Shown here: positions 43,622-51,496 of the stretch, in pieces
Position numbering within the stretch: position 1 is the stretch's first letter
Layout: the number at the start of each line of letters is the position of its first letter
Source of the DNA: Pseudosporangium ferrugineum
Lineage (GTDB): Bacteria; Actinomycetota; Actinomycetes; Mycobacteriales; Micromonosporaceae
NCBI RefSeq assembly: GCF_003002065.1
Contig: NZ_PVZG01000017.1
Span: 1 to 64,000, forward strand
DNA length: 64,000 bases
Direction: 5' to 3'
The notes under the pieces: model-generated
Databases searched by the model: none
What the model was told of the DNA's origin: nothing
Seen by the model: only the letters and a program-made list of their open reading frames with translations
Position numbers and translations under genes: made by a program

Positions 43622-44535
43622 GCCGCCCGCCCTTCGTAGTCGGTGTCGTCGTGGGTGAAACGCAGGAACACGTCCTCGAGGGATTCGCGTACGCGGGTCA
43701 GTTCGTCGAGCGGGATGCCCTCGGCGGCGGCGATCCTGCCGACCGTGCCGGATTCGGTGCCGGTGACCAGCAGCGAGGCGTCGGGGGCGCGCTCGAAGGG
43801 CACGCCGGCCCGGTGCAGGGCGTGGGAGAGCAGGTCCGGCTGCTCTGTGCGTACGGTGACGGCCTGGGTCGTGTTCGCCCGCACGAATTCGGCCAGGGTC
43901 GATTCGGCGAGCAGCCGGCCGTGGCCCACGACGATGAGGTTGTCCGCGGTCAGCTCCATCTCCGACATGAGGTGGCTGGAGAAGAGGATCGTGCGGCCTT
44001 CGCCGGCGAGGTCCCGCATCAGCGTGCGCATCCAGCGGATGCCTTCCGGGTCCAGGCCGTTGAGGGGTTCGTCGAGCACGAGGACGCCCGGATCGCCGAG
44101 CAGCGCCGTGGCTATGCCGAGTCGCTGGTGCATGCCCAGGGAGAATTCGTCCGCCCGGCGGCCGGCGGCGTCCGCGAGCCCCACCAGTTCGAGGACCTCG
44201 GCGACCCGGGCGCGGCCGAGGCCTGCCGTCTGCGCGTACGCGAGCAGGTGGTCGGACGCGGTGCGCAGCGGGTGGACGGCGCGCGCGTCGAGGAGGGCGC
44301 CGACCGTGTGCGCCGGGTCGTCGAGGTCGGTGATGTGCCGGCCGCCGATCGTGATCGTGCCGCGGGTGGGCCTGGTCAGGCCGAGCAGCATGCGCATCGT
44401 GGTGCTCTTGCCGGCGCCGTTCGGCCCCAGGAAGCCGGTGACGAGTCCCGGTCGCACCGTGAAGGACAGGTCGTCGACCGCGACCCGGTGGCCGTACCTC
44501 TTGGTCAGCCCGCGTGCTCGAATTCCGGTGTCCAT
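43618..44535 (-). CDS. ABC transporter ATP-binding protein
   Basis: 305 residues. Walker A is GPNGAGKSTTMRMLLG (about residue 36), the signature is FSLGMHQRLGIATAL, Walker B is VLVLDEPLNGLDPEG, and the H-loop is FSSHLMSE. A C-terminal extension of about 90 residues (TQAVTVRTEQPDLLSHAL) is typical of DrrA/YxlF-like subunits paired with ABC-2 permeases. It is the first gene of a two-gene operon; the start is 54 bp from the divergent TetR start. Confidence 0.95.
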   Translation of the reverse strand: MDTGIRARGLTKRYGHRVAVDDLSFTVRPGLVTGFLGPNGAGKSTTMRMLLGLTRPTRGTITIGGRHITDLDDPAHTVGALLDARAVHPLRTASDHLLAYAQTAGLGRARVAEVLELVGLADAAGRRADEFSLGMHQRLGIATALLGDPGVLVLDEPLNGLDPEGIRWMRTLMRDLAGEGRTILFSSHLMSEMELTADNLIVVGHGRLLAESTLAEFVRANTTQAVTVRTEQPDLLSHALHRAGVPFERAPDASLLVTGTESGTVGRIAAAEGIPLDELTRVRESLEDVFLRFTHDDTDYEGRAA

Positions 44536-44544
44536 GAAAAGTAC

Positions 44545-44559
44545 ACTACACCGTGCAGT
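44545..44559. promoter_or_regulatory. TetR-type operator between ABC and TetR genes
   Basis: A near-perfect inverted repeat, ACTACAC-C-GTGCAGT (6 of 7 pairs), lies in the 53-bp divergent promoter. A -10-like TATGCT follows at 44577-44582 for the TetR direction. Steric control of both directions is expected. Confidence 0.6.
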
Positions 44560-44588
44560 CTAACTTTGCCCTCCAGTATGCTGTGGCC

Positions 44589-45221
44589 ATGGCGACAGCA
44601 GCGGAGGAGCAGACCCCCGGCCGCCGCCGGCGCTCCGAAGGCAAGCGGGCCGCGATCCTGGCGGCGGCCGAGGCCCTCTTCGTCACCGACGGCTACGAAC
44701 GGGTCAGCGTGGACGCCATCGCGGCCCGGGCGCAGGTCTCGAAACGGACCGTGTACGACCACTTCGGCGACAAGCAGGCGCTGTTCCTGCGCGTGCTCGA
44801 ACGGGTCGGCGACGCCCTGGTGGCCACCATCCGTACGGCCCTGGACGAGGAGCTGACGGCGGGCCGGGAGCCCCGCGACGCGCTGACCGCCTTCGCGCGA
44901 CGGGTCGCCACCGAGACGTTCCCGTCCTCGGACTACGTGACCTATCAGCGGCTGACGTCCCGCCAGTGGGCGCTTCCGCAGCTGCCCGAGCCGGTGCGCG
45001 ACCGCCCCGAACTGCTCCTCGAGGAACGGTTCGCGAAGCTCGCGGCGGAGGGCGTCATCGCGACGTCGGACCCGGGCACGGCGGCGAGGCATTTCACCGC
45101 CCTGACGATCCGCCTGGCACTCGACGCCCTCAATGCCAACCCCGGTGCGCGCGTACGGGAAGAGGCGATCCTGAAGATCATCGCCGACGGCGTGGACGCG
45201 TTCCTCCGGGCGTACCGGTGA
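44589..45221 (+). CDS. TetR-family regulator
   Basis: 210 residues. The HTH is at about 17-62 (GKRAAILAAAEALFVTDGYERV, IAARAQVSKRTVYDHFGDKQALF), followed by an AefR-type helical C-terminal domain. I chose the ATG at 44589 because the earlier GTG at 44553 lies in the operator. It is divergent from the ABC operon, its likely target. The last codon overlaps the GTG of the next membrane-protein gene (GTGA). Confidence 0.92.
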   Translation: MATAAEEQTPGRRRRSEGKRAAILAAAEALFVTDGYERVSVDAIAARAQVSKRTVYDHFGDKQALFLRVLERVGDALVATIRTALDEELTAGREPRDALTAFARRVATETFPSSDYVTYQRLTSRQWALPQLPEPVRDRPELLLEERFAKLAAEGVIATSDPGTAARHFTALTIRLALDALNANPGARVREEAILKIIADGVDAFLRAYR

Positions 45222-45898
45222 TCCCCGCCGCCCGGGCGCTCCTAGTCCTCCTGATGATCGCGCTCGTCGTGGCCTTCAAGCCGCTCAACGACGGCTTCTA
45301 CAGCTTCTGGATCTACGACGACCCGCAGACGCCCGAACAGCTGCGCGAGGCCGGCATGACGACGTGGGCCTTCCGGTACACCTCGGGCGTCCTCTGCGGA
45401 CAGTTCCTGTCGTTCGCGTCGGGGCTCTTCCTCGGTGGCCGCCGCCGCTGGAGCGCCCCCGCCCTGGCGGCGGTGCTGGCGCTGGTCACGGTCGCGGTGG
45501 CTATCCCGCTGGCCCGGTCCTCCGCCTTCGCACCCCCGCCGGTGCCGGCGAAACTGCTGGTGGTGGAGCTGCTCGCGTACCCGCTCTGGGCGATCGTGGG
45601 CCTGGGCGTGGCGGCGTGGCTCGCGGGCCGCCGCGACCGTGGCGGCGTGATCGCCCTGATGGTGCTGGTGTGGTGGCTGTCGGGGCTGGCGGGCCTGCTC
45701 TTCAGCGGCACGCCGACCTGGCTCCTGCCGCTGTTCCCACCGCTGGCGGCCGGAGCGGCGATCACCCGGACCGGCGTCGCACCCGGCTGGCCGGCCGACG
45801 CGGCGCTCCTCGCCCTTCTGACTGGCCTCATCCTCTGCGCCCTTCTCGCCTGGCGGGCTGCCCGCGCGGGCAACGGTGCGCGGCCGGTCCGGGCCTGA
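45218..45898 (+). CDS. Membrane protein, unknown function
   Basis: 226 residues with about six hydrophobic helices. The first loop is aromatic and acidic (KPLNDGFYSFWIYDDPQTPEQLREAG). The family is not recognised. The GTG start is coupled to the TetR stop, so it is cotranscribed with the regulator and may be a second target or a sensor. A tRNA gene follows after 28 bp. Confidence 0.7.
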   Translation: MIPAARALLVLLMIALVVAFKPLNDGFYSFWIYDDPQTPEQLREAGMTTWAFRYTSGVLCGQFLSFASGLFLGGRRRWSAPALAAVLALVTVAVAIPLARSSAFAPPPVPAKLLVVELLAYPLWAIVGLGVAAWLAGRRDRGGVIALMVLVWWLSGLAGLLFSGTPTWLLPLFPPLAAGAAITRTGVAPGWPADAALLALLTGLILCALLAWRAARAGNGARPVRA

Positions 45899-45926
45899 TG
45901 GCGCACACTGGTAGCCTGCCCCTAAC

Positions 45927-45999
45927 GGCCTAGTAGCTCAGGGGATAGAGCACCGCTCTCCTAAAGCGGGTGTCGCGCGTTCGAATCGCGCCTGGGCCA
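45927..45999 (+). tRNA. tRNA-Arg (anticodon CCT)
   Basis: A 73-nt cloverleaf: acceptor GGCCTAG pairs with CTGGGCC (one G-T pair), D-arm GCTC...GAGC, anticodon stem CCGCT/AGCGG with loop CTCCTAA (anticodon CCT, reads AGG), and T-arm GCGCG-TTCGAAT-CGCGC. The 3' CCA is not encoded. tRNA-Arg genes are common integration sites, but no integrase is seen in this window. Confidence 0.96.
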
Positions 46000-46009
46000 C
46001 CGAAGAGGC

Positions 46010-46048
46010 CTTCCCCGCCGTTTGTGACTCATGTCACAGGCGGGGAAG
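46010..46048 (+). promoter_or_regulatory. Hairpin containing a perfect CRP-type box, upstream of the ECF sigma gene
   Basis: The outer stem CTTCCCCGCC (46010-46019) pairs with GGCGGGGAAG (46039-46048), and the inner stem TGTGAC pairs with GTCACA around TCAT. The inner part, TGTGACTCATGTCACA (46023-46038), is an exact TGTGA-N6-TCACA, the consensus for CRP/GlxR-type cAMP receptor proteins. It lies 11 bp after the tRNA and 36 bp before the sigma-factor start. It may serve as the tRNA terminator, as an operator, or as both. Confidence 0.7.
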
Positions 46049-46073
46049 AACCCGAAGCGATCAAGGTTTCGTC

Positions 46074-46634
46074 TTGCTGGGTGTGAAACGAAGCCTGGAC
46101 GCGGCCGACGAGGACGAACTCGTGCGCCGCACCGCCGCCGGTGACCGGCGCGCGTTCGACGAGCTGTATCGGCGTACGTCGCCGTGGCTGCTCGCTCGGT
46201 TGCGCCGCCGGTGTGCCGATGACGACGTGGTCTCCGACGTGATGCAGGAGACGTACCTGGCCGTCTGGCGGGCCGCGGGGACCTTCGCCGGTTCCGCCAC
46301 CTCGGGCAAGGCCGTCGGCTGGCTCTGGACCATCGCCGCCCATCGGCTCGTGGACGCGTTCCGCCGCCGGGCCCGGCAGAGTCAGGTGCCGACGGTGACC
46401 GTCGTCGACACCGTCGCGCCGGCCGCCGAGGACGAGGTCATGGCCGTGCACGTGGGTCAGGAACTGGAACAGGCCCTGCTCGTGCTCCCGGCGGAGGCGC
46501 GGCAGGTGCTCCGGGCAATGGTGCTCGACGGGTTGTCGGTGCGGGAGACCTCGCTGCTGCTGGGGGTGCCCGAGAGCACCGTGAAATCCCGGGCCCGGCG
46601 GGCCCGGATCGCACTTCGGGAGGCGCTGTCATGA
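46074..46634 (+). CDS. ECF-type RNA polymerase sigma factor
   Basis: 186 residues. Region 2 is DRRAFDELYRRTSPWLLARL...MQETYLAVWRAAGTF and region 4 is LEQALLVLPAEARQVLRAMVLDGLSVRETSLLLGVPESTVKSRARRARIALREAL. The TTG at 46074 has AAGG at good spacing; a GTG at 46083 is the alternative. It is coupled by ATGA to the anti-sigma gene, and the ABC genes that follow are likely part of its regulon. Confidence 0.92.
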   Translation: MLGVKRSLDAADEDELVRRTAAGDRRAFDELYRRTSPWLLARLRRRCADDDVVSDVMQETYLAVWRAAGTFAGSATSGKAVGWLWTIAAHRLVDAFRRRARQSQVPTVTVVDTVAPAAEDEVMAVHVGQELEQALLVLPAEARQVLRAMVLDGLSVRETSLLLGVPESTVKSRARRARIALREALS

Positions 46635-47431
46635 GCCCGCATCCGACTCCTGCGGTCATCGCCCGCTATGCCGACTGGGCGGCGGAGCTCGACGAGGTCA
46701 CGGCGTGGTCGGTCGAGGTGCATCTCGAGGACTGCGCGGAGTGCCGTTCCCGGGTGGCCGACCGGACCACCGACGACAGCCACGCCCTGCTCGCCCGGGT
46801 CGCCGCGGGCCTCGACGAGGGCATCTCCGCCGGACCGGCCCCGGTGCGGCGGCGGCGCTGGCTGATGGCGGGCAACCGCTGGATGGCCTGGCACCTCGTC
46901 CCCTGGCTCATCATGACGGTGGGGGCGCTGGGCTGCGCGGTCCTGCTGGACACGCTCCAGTCCTTTCTGCCCTCGGTGGTGGCGCTGCTCGCCCCGCTGG
47001 CGCCCCTGCCCGGAGTGGCGATCGCCTGGAGCAAGCGCCACGATCCGGCCTGGGAGCTCATCGCCGGCATGCCGGCGGCGGGGCTGACGATGCTGCTCCG
47101 GCGTGCGGCCGCGGTGCTGGTCGTGGTCGTACCGGCGCTCGCGCTGGCGAGTACGCGTACCGGAATCTCCCTCGCTCTGACGCTGCTGCCCAGCCTGGCC
47201 TTCACGGCCGGGACCATCGCCCTGGGTGCCTTCATCGGCGTGCGACGCGCCGCTCTCGTGCTCGGCACCGCCTGGGCCGCCTTCGTGGTGACGCCCGCGG
47301 TGATCACCACCGACCTGCCGGTCTTCCTGCACCAGGGCAGCCTGCCCGGGTGGGCCCTGCTCACCGTCGCTCTGGCCGGCTTCGCCGCGGCTCGGGCCGG
47401 CGACTTCCGCCGGCTGTCCAGCCACAACTGA
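46631..47431 (+). CDS. Zinc-finger (ZAS) anti-sigma factor, membrane-bound
   Basis: 266 residues. An N-terminal anti-sigma domain carries the HxxxCxxC zinc motif in VHLEDCAECRSRV (about residue 35). Six hydrophobic helices follow (about 90-255), so the sensor part is largely within the membrane. Its start overlaps the sigma gene stop. It would hold the ECF factor at the membrane until a signal releases it. Confidence 0.88.
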   Translation: MSPHPTPAVIARYADWAAELDEVTAWSVEVHLEDCAECRSRVADRTTDDSHALLARVAAGLDEGISAGPAPVRRRRWLMAGNRWMAWHLVPWLIMTVGALGCAVLLDTLQSFLPSVVALLAPLAPLPGVAIAWSKRHDPAWELIAGMPAAGLTMLLRRAAAVLVVVVPALALASTRTGISLALTLLPSLAFTAGTIALGAFIGVRRAALVLGTAWAAFVVTPAVITTDLPVFLHQGSLPGWALLTVALAGFAAARAGDFRRLSSHN

Positions 47432-47461
47432 TCGTCCGGGCTGCTGCCCGTTCTCGGAGGA

Positions 47462-48268
47462 ATGATGATGCGTACGGTAAGCGCGGCCGAAACGGCCCCG
47501 ACGACCTATCCCTGGGCGGTCCATGCCGAGGGCCTGCAGGTGAAGGCCGGCCGATACCTGGCCGTCAACGGGCTCGATCTCGCCCTCGGCACCGGCGTCC
47601 ACGGCCTGCTCGGCCCGAACGGCGCGGGCAAGACCACGCTGATGCGGGGCCTCGCCACCGTGATCAAGCCGGCCGGTGGGCAGCTGACCCTGCTCGGCGA
47701 GCGGGTGGGTGACCGGGCCGACCTGCGCCAGGTGCGCCGCGGCCTGGGCTACCTGCCGCAGCAGTTCGGCTTCTACCCGCGGTTCACGGTGCGGGAGTTC
47801 GTCGAGTACATGGCGTGGCTCAAGGAGATGCCGAAGAGCCTGGTGGGCGGCGCGGTGCAGCGGGCGATCGACCGGGTCGGCCTCACGGCCAAGGCGGACG
47901 CCCGGATGAAGACCCTGTCCGGCGGCATGCTGCGCCGGGCCGGCATCGCCCAGGCGATCGTCAACGACCCGGCGGTGCTGCTGCTGGACGAGCCCACCGT
48001 CGGCCTCGACCCGGAACAGCGCCTGGACTTCCGCGAGCTGCTGCGCGACCTGGGCGTGGACAGCTGCGTCCTGGTCTCCACGCATCTGGTCGAGGACGTG
48101 GTGGCCGCGTGCACCGACGTGGTGCTGATGAACGAGGGCAAGCTGGTCTACCAGGGCACCCCGGACGATCTGACCAGGCAGGGCGGCCAGGGCGACGCGG
48201 GCGACAGCCCGGCCGAGCGGGGCTACTCGGCACTGCTGCGCCGGCACCGGGCGGGGGAGGGCCGATGA
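47462..48268 (+). CDS. ABC transporter ATP-binding protein
   Basis: 268 residues. Walker A GPNGAGKTTLMRGLAT, signature LSGGMLRRAGIAQAI, Walker B VLLLDEPTVGLDPEQ, H-loop VSTHLVEDV. The Q-loop region (LGYLPQQFGFYPRFTVREFVEYMAWLKEMP) is typical of the CcmA/BcrA-like group found with M1-peptidase-like ABC-2 permeases. Start behind GGAGGA; ATGs at 47462, 47465 and 47468 are possible. It is coupled to the next gene by ATGA. Confidence 0.93.
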   Translation: MMMRTVSAAETAPTTYPWAVHAEGLQVKAGRYLAVNGLDLALGTGVHGLLGPNGAGKTTLMRGLATVIKPAGGQLTLLGERVGDRADLRQVRRGLGYLPQQFGFYPRFTVREFVEYMAWLKEMPKSLVGGAVQRAIDRVGLTAKADARMKTLSGGMLRRAGIAQAIVNDPAVLLLDEPTVGLDPEQRLDFRELLRDLGVDSCVLVSTHLVEDVVAACTDVVLMNEGKLVYQGTPDDLTRQGGQGDAGDSPAERGYSALLRRHRAGEGR

Positions 48269-49605
48269 GCCGCATCCTGGGCATCGAACTGCGCCGCTCC
48301 GCCGCGCTCGGCGCCGGTCTGGCCACCATGCTGATCGGCACCCTCCTGCTCTTCTTCGCCGAGGAGATCGAGTTCGAGGCCGGATGGCTGCAACTGGCCA
48401 TGAGCCAGCGGCTCTACCTGGGGCTGCTGTGGCCGCTGGCGCTCGCCGCCGGCGCGTGGCAGGCCCGCCGGGAGGACCGGGCGAAGGTCGCCGAGCTGTT
48501 CGCCAGCACCCCCCGGCCGCGGGCGCAGCGTTCGGCGCCGACGCTGGCCGCGCTCGCCATCGGCGTGGTGTGCGGCTACCTGCTGATGGGCGTCGCCGGC
48601 GGTGCCTGGATCATCGGCACCGCCCGCTACCTGCCCATGTCGGTCTTCGCCGTCACCGCCGTCGGCCTCCTGTCGCTGATCGGGGCCGTCTGGGTCGGGC
48701 TCGGGATCGGCCGCATGGTGCCGTCGCCGGCGACCGCCCCGGCGCTGGGCGTGGCGGGTCTGGCGCTGCTGCTGACGATTCCCATGATGCTGCGGCTGCC
48801 CTTCCTTCCGCAGCACCAGGGGTGGATCGCGACGGTGCTCTCGCCGATCTACGAGATGAACATGCCCACGGACTACCAGGCCGTTCCCGGCCGGGCCAGC
48901 GCGGCCCAGGCCATCTGGCTGATCGGCCTGGCGCTCGCCGGGCTGATGCTCGTCACCTTGAGCAGCCGGGCCGCCCGGGTGGCCGCGCTGCTGCCGTTGG
49001 TGCTCGGCGGTGCCCTGGCCATGACGGTCATGCCGCACACGGACCGGGTCATCAGCCGGGCGACCGACCCGGTGGCCAAGGAGCTGGTCTGCGCCGAGGA
49101 CGCACCCCAGGTCTGCGTGAGCCGGATCCACTCGGGGTTGCTGTCCGAGGTGACCCCGGCGGCGAAGGAGGCACTGACGGTGCTGGCGAAGCTGCCGGAC
49201 GCGCCGACCCGCGTGCACGACGACACCAGCACGTACCTGCCGGACGTCTATCCGCAGTGGAACAAGGACACCGTCCTGTTCACCCTCGAGGTCGGGAACG
49301 ACGGCCACGTGCGGGACAAGGAGAACCTGGCGGCGAGCATCGTCGCCGAGGCGTTCTCGGGTCCCCCCGGGTGCGAGAAGAACCCGATCGGGGTGGAGCG
49401 GATGGCCGCCGCGTACTGGCTGATCGGACGCGAGCCGGTGGAGCCCGACAGCGACTACGTCGACTACGTCGCCGAGGCCAAGGAGCTGTGGCGGGACCTG
49501 GGTCAGCTCCCCCGTGCCGAGGCGGACAAGCGGGTGGCGGCGTTGCACAAGGCGGCGCAGAAGTGCGCGGTCGGCGAGAACTCCCTCTCCACGGGCAAGC
49601 CATGA
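48265..49605 (+). CDS. ABC-2 type permease-like membrane protein with C-terminal soluble domain
   Basis: 446 residues. Six or seven hydrophobic helices in the first 255 residues (SRILGIELRRSAALGAGL, GVVCGYLLMGVAGGAWIIG, ALGVAGLALLLTIPMML) precede a soluble domain of about 190 residues with three Cys (VCAEDAPQVCVSR, PPGCEKN) that is probably outside the membrane. Related proteins carry a gluzincin-like peptidase part there, but no HExxH is present. It is coupled to the ATPase and to the next membrane protein. Confidence 0.8.
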   Translation: MSRILGIELRRSAALGAGLATMLIGTLLLFFAEEIEFEAGWLQLAMSQRLYLGLLWPLALAAGAWQARREDRAKVAELFASTPRPRAQRSAPTLAALAIGVVCGYLLMGVAGGAWIIGTARYLPMSVFAVTAVGLLSLIGAVWVGLGIGRMVPSPATAPALGVAGLALLLTIPMMLRLPFLPQHQGWIATVLSPIYEMNMPTDYQAVPGRASAAQAIWLIGLALAGLMLVTLSSRAARVAALLPLVLGGALAMTVMPHTDRVISRATDPVAKELVCAEDAPQVCVSRIHSGLLSEVTPAAKEALTVLAKLPDAPTRVHDDTSTYLPDVYPQWNKDTVLFTLEVGNDGHVRDKENLAASIVAEAFSGPPGCEKNPIGVERMAAAYWLIGREPVEPDSDYVDYVAEAKELWRDLGQLPRAEADKRVAALHKAAQKCAVGENSLSTGKP

Positions 49606-50204
49606 GGTGGCTGGAGCTGTACCTGCGTTCCCGGCGGGCCCCGATGGCGATGGCCGCGACCGGTGGCTGCGGGGTGCTCATGTGGGCGCTGTGGTCGATC
49701 TTCTCCGACGCCCGCGAGGCGGGCTTCCAGATGGTCGTCCTGACGGTGCTGCTGCTGGTCATCCCGGTGACCCCCACCCTGGCGGGCCCGGACGACGCGC
49801 TGGAGAGCACGGCCGCCCTGCGGTGGCCGCCGCGCCGGCTGGCGCACCTGCTGGGCGCGTTCCTGCTCATCACGGTGCTGCCGCTGCTCAGCCTGGCGAC
49901 GGGGGCCCACTTCGGCCCGGGCGAGATGGTGATCCGCGACGCGGGCGGGCTGCTGGGCCTGACCGCCCTGGGCGTCGCGACGATCGGCGCGGCCCGCGCC
50001 TGGTTCCTGCCGCTGGGCTGGACGATGGCCGCCGTCCTGTTCCCGCAGGACGGGGCGCTCGGCGAGGCGCTGACCTGGCAGTCCCAGGCGCCGCAGAGCA
50101 AGGCCTCGGCGGTGATGGCCGGGGTGCTGGCCCTGGCCGGGCTGATCGCGTACGGGCTGGCCGGACCGGCCCGGAAGGCCCCGGCGGAAGCCGCCCAGCT
50201 GTAG
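49602..50204 (+). CDS. Membrane protein of the sigma/ABC operon
   Basis: 200 residues with five or six hydrophobic helices and a cytoplasmic basic start (MRWLELYLRSRRAP). No known family is evident. Coupling by ATGA to the permease gene makes it the fifth gene of the ECF-ABC operon, probably a second membrane subunit. Confidence 0.8.
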   Translation: MRWLELYLRSRRAPMAMAATGGCGVLMWALWSIFSDAREAGFQMVVLTVLLLVIPVTPTLAGPDDALESTAALRWPPRRLAHLLGAFLLITVLPLLSLATGAHFGPGEMVIRDAGGLLGLTALGVATIGAARAWFLPLGWTMAAVLFPQDGALGEALTWQSQAPQSKASAVMAGVLALAGLIAYGLAGPARKAPAEAAQL

Positions 50205-50241
50205 ACCGGCCACGACCGGCCGGCCGTGGTTGGATGGTGGG

Positions 50242-50544
50242 GTGGAGTTCGCGGTTACCGACGTCCCCGAGCGGGAGCGGTTCGAAGCAAGGGACGAGAC
50301 CGGCGAACTGGCCGGCGTTCTCACCTACCAGCTGACCGGCACCGTCGTCGCCTACACGCACACCAGGGTCGAGCCCGCCTTCGAGGGTAAGGGGGCGGGC
50401 TCGGCGCTTGCCCGTGCCGCCATGGACGACGCGCGGGACAGGGGCCGGACGGTGGTGCCGATCTGCCCGTTCGTCAGCGGGTGGCTCGACAAGCACCCGG
50501 CGTACGAGCCGCTCGTGGCCCGGTCGACGCGGAAGATCAAGTGA
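50242..50544 (+). CDS. GNAT N-acetyltransferase, YjdJ/NATD1-like
   Basis: About 100 residues, the short single-domain form. RFEARDETGELAGVLTYQL leads into the acetyl-CoA site FEGKGAGSALARAAMDDARDRG and PICPFVSGWLDKHPAYEPLV. The GTG at 50242 (MEFAVTD) gives the typical start; a TTG at 50230 would add four residues. The acceptor is unknown. The VOC gene follows after 1 bp. Confidence 0.88.
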   Translation: MEFAVTDVPERERFEARDETGELAGVLTYQLTGTVVAYTHTRVEPAFEGKGAGSALARAAMDDARDRGRTVVPICPFVSGWLDKHPAYEPLVARSTRKIK

Positions 50545-50545
50545 C

Positions 50546-50884
50546 GTGCCGACCTACGTGAAGAGCGTGACGTTCGACTGCCGGGACGCCCTGGTCGTGG
50601 CCGAGTTCTGGGCCGCGGCGCTGGGCGGTGAGGTGGACGAGGAGTCCACCCCCGAGAAGGCGTTCGTCGAGGCGCCCGGGTGGGGCGGGCCGAACCTGTG
50701 GTTCCAGCGCGTCCCGGAGCCCCGTACGGCGAAGAACCGCATGCATTTCGATCTGCGGGCCCCGGGCACGGTCGAGGACGAGGTGGCCCGGCTGGCCGCG
50801 CTGGGCGCCACCGTCGCCGAGCGGCACGGCGAACTCACCGTCATGCAGGATCCCGAGGGGAACGAATTCTGTGTGGAGGCGTAG
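50546..50884 (+). CDS. VOC/glyoxalase-like protein
   Basis: 112 residues with two beta-alpha-beta-beta-beta units: VTFDCRDALVVAEFWAAALGGEV at the start and MHFDLRA then MQDPEGNEFCVEA at the end. The Glu in GNEFCVE and the His in MHFDL fit metal-ligand positions of the family. Substrate unknown. The GTG start lies 1 bp after the GNAT stop, so the genes are cotranscribed. Confidence 0.88.
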   Translation: MPTYVKSVTFDCRDALVVAEFWAAALGGEVDEESTPEKAFVEAPGWGGPNLWFQRVPEPRTAKNRMHFDLRAPGTVEDEVARLAALGATVAERHGELTVMQDPEGNEFCVEA

Positions 50885-50926
50885 GCCGCACCATCACCGA
50901 ACGGTTGCCGCCGCGTTTGACGGGCC

Positions 50927-51496
50927 ATGAGCCTCATCGACCTGGACCGGCCCGCCACCGTACGGTCGAAGCCTCCCCGCCGGCGCGCCGGCACCGTGGC
51001 GGCCGGGGTCGCGCTGCTCGCGGTGGGCGCCCTTCTGGGCAGCGCGGCGACGTCCGTGTGGGTCCGGTCGAAGGCGGACCGGGCGCGCGAGAGCGAGGTG
51101 TCCGTGGTGGTTCTCGCCGACACCGGGCCGGAGGCCAACGACGCCGGCGTGGGCGGGGTCGTCACCGGTGGCCGGGTGGTGAACGCGTCGCTGACCCGCG
51201 GGATCACGCTGGTCAACGCGGGTCCGTTGCCGGTGAACGTGCACCGGATGAGCTTCGTGCGGGACGGGCTCAGCGTCCGGTCCGACGAGAAGCAGCGGTG
51301 GATCGGCCCCGGGCGGTCGGTGCACGCCGACGCCGACATCCGGGTCCGGTGCGCCGGCGGGCTGCCCATCGGGCGGCTGTCGGTCGAGCTGGCCGTGCGC
51401 ACGAACGACGAGCAGGAACGCACGACCGTCGCGGTGCTGGACGGCACCAGGTGGAACGACCAGGTGAAGGCCGCCTGCGACGGCGCCCTGCTATAG
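50927..51496 (+). CDS. Single-pass membrane-anchored protein, unknown
   Basis: 189 residues. After a basic start (RSKPPRRRAGTVA) one transmembrane helix (VAAGVALLAVGALLGSAATSVWV) anchors an extracellular domain of about 130 residues rich in strands (VVNASLTRGITLVNAGPLPVNVHRM) with two Cys (VRCAGG, AACDGALL). The family is not recognised. The 3' end overlaps the convergent LysR gene by 6 bp. Confidence 0.7.
   Translation: MSLIDLDRPATVRSKPPRRRAGTVAAGVALLAVGALLGSAATSVWVRSKADRARESEVSVVVLADTGPEANDAGVGGVVTGGRVVNASLTRGITLVNAGPLPVNVHRMSFVRDGLSVRSDEKQRWIGPGRSVHADADIRVRCAGGLPIGRLSVELAVRTNDEQERTTVAVLDGTRWNDQVKAACDGALL

Noticed and set aside
45927..46048. tRNA-Arg as the attachment site of a mobile element
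   Set aside because: No integrase, transposase, duplicated tRNA end or composition change nearby.
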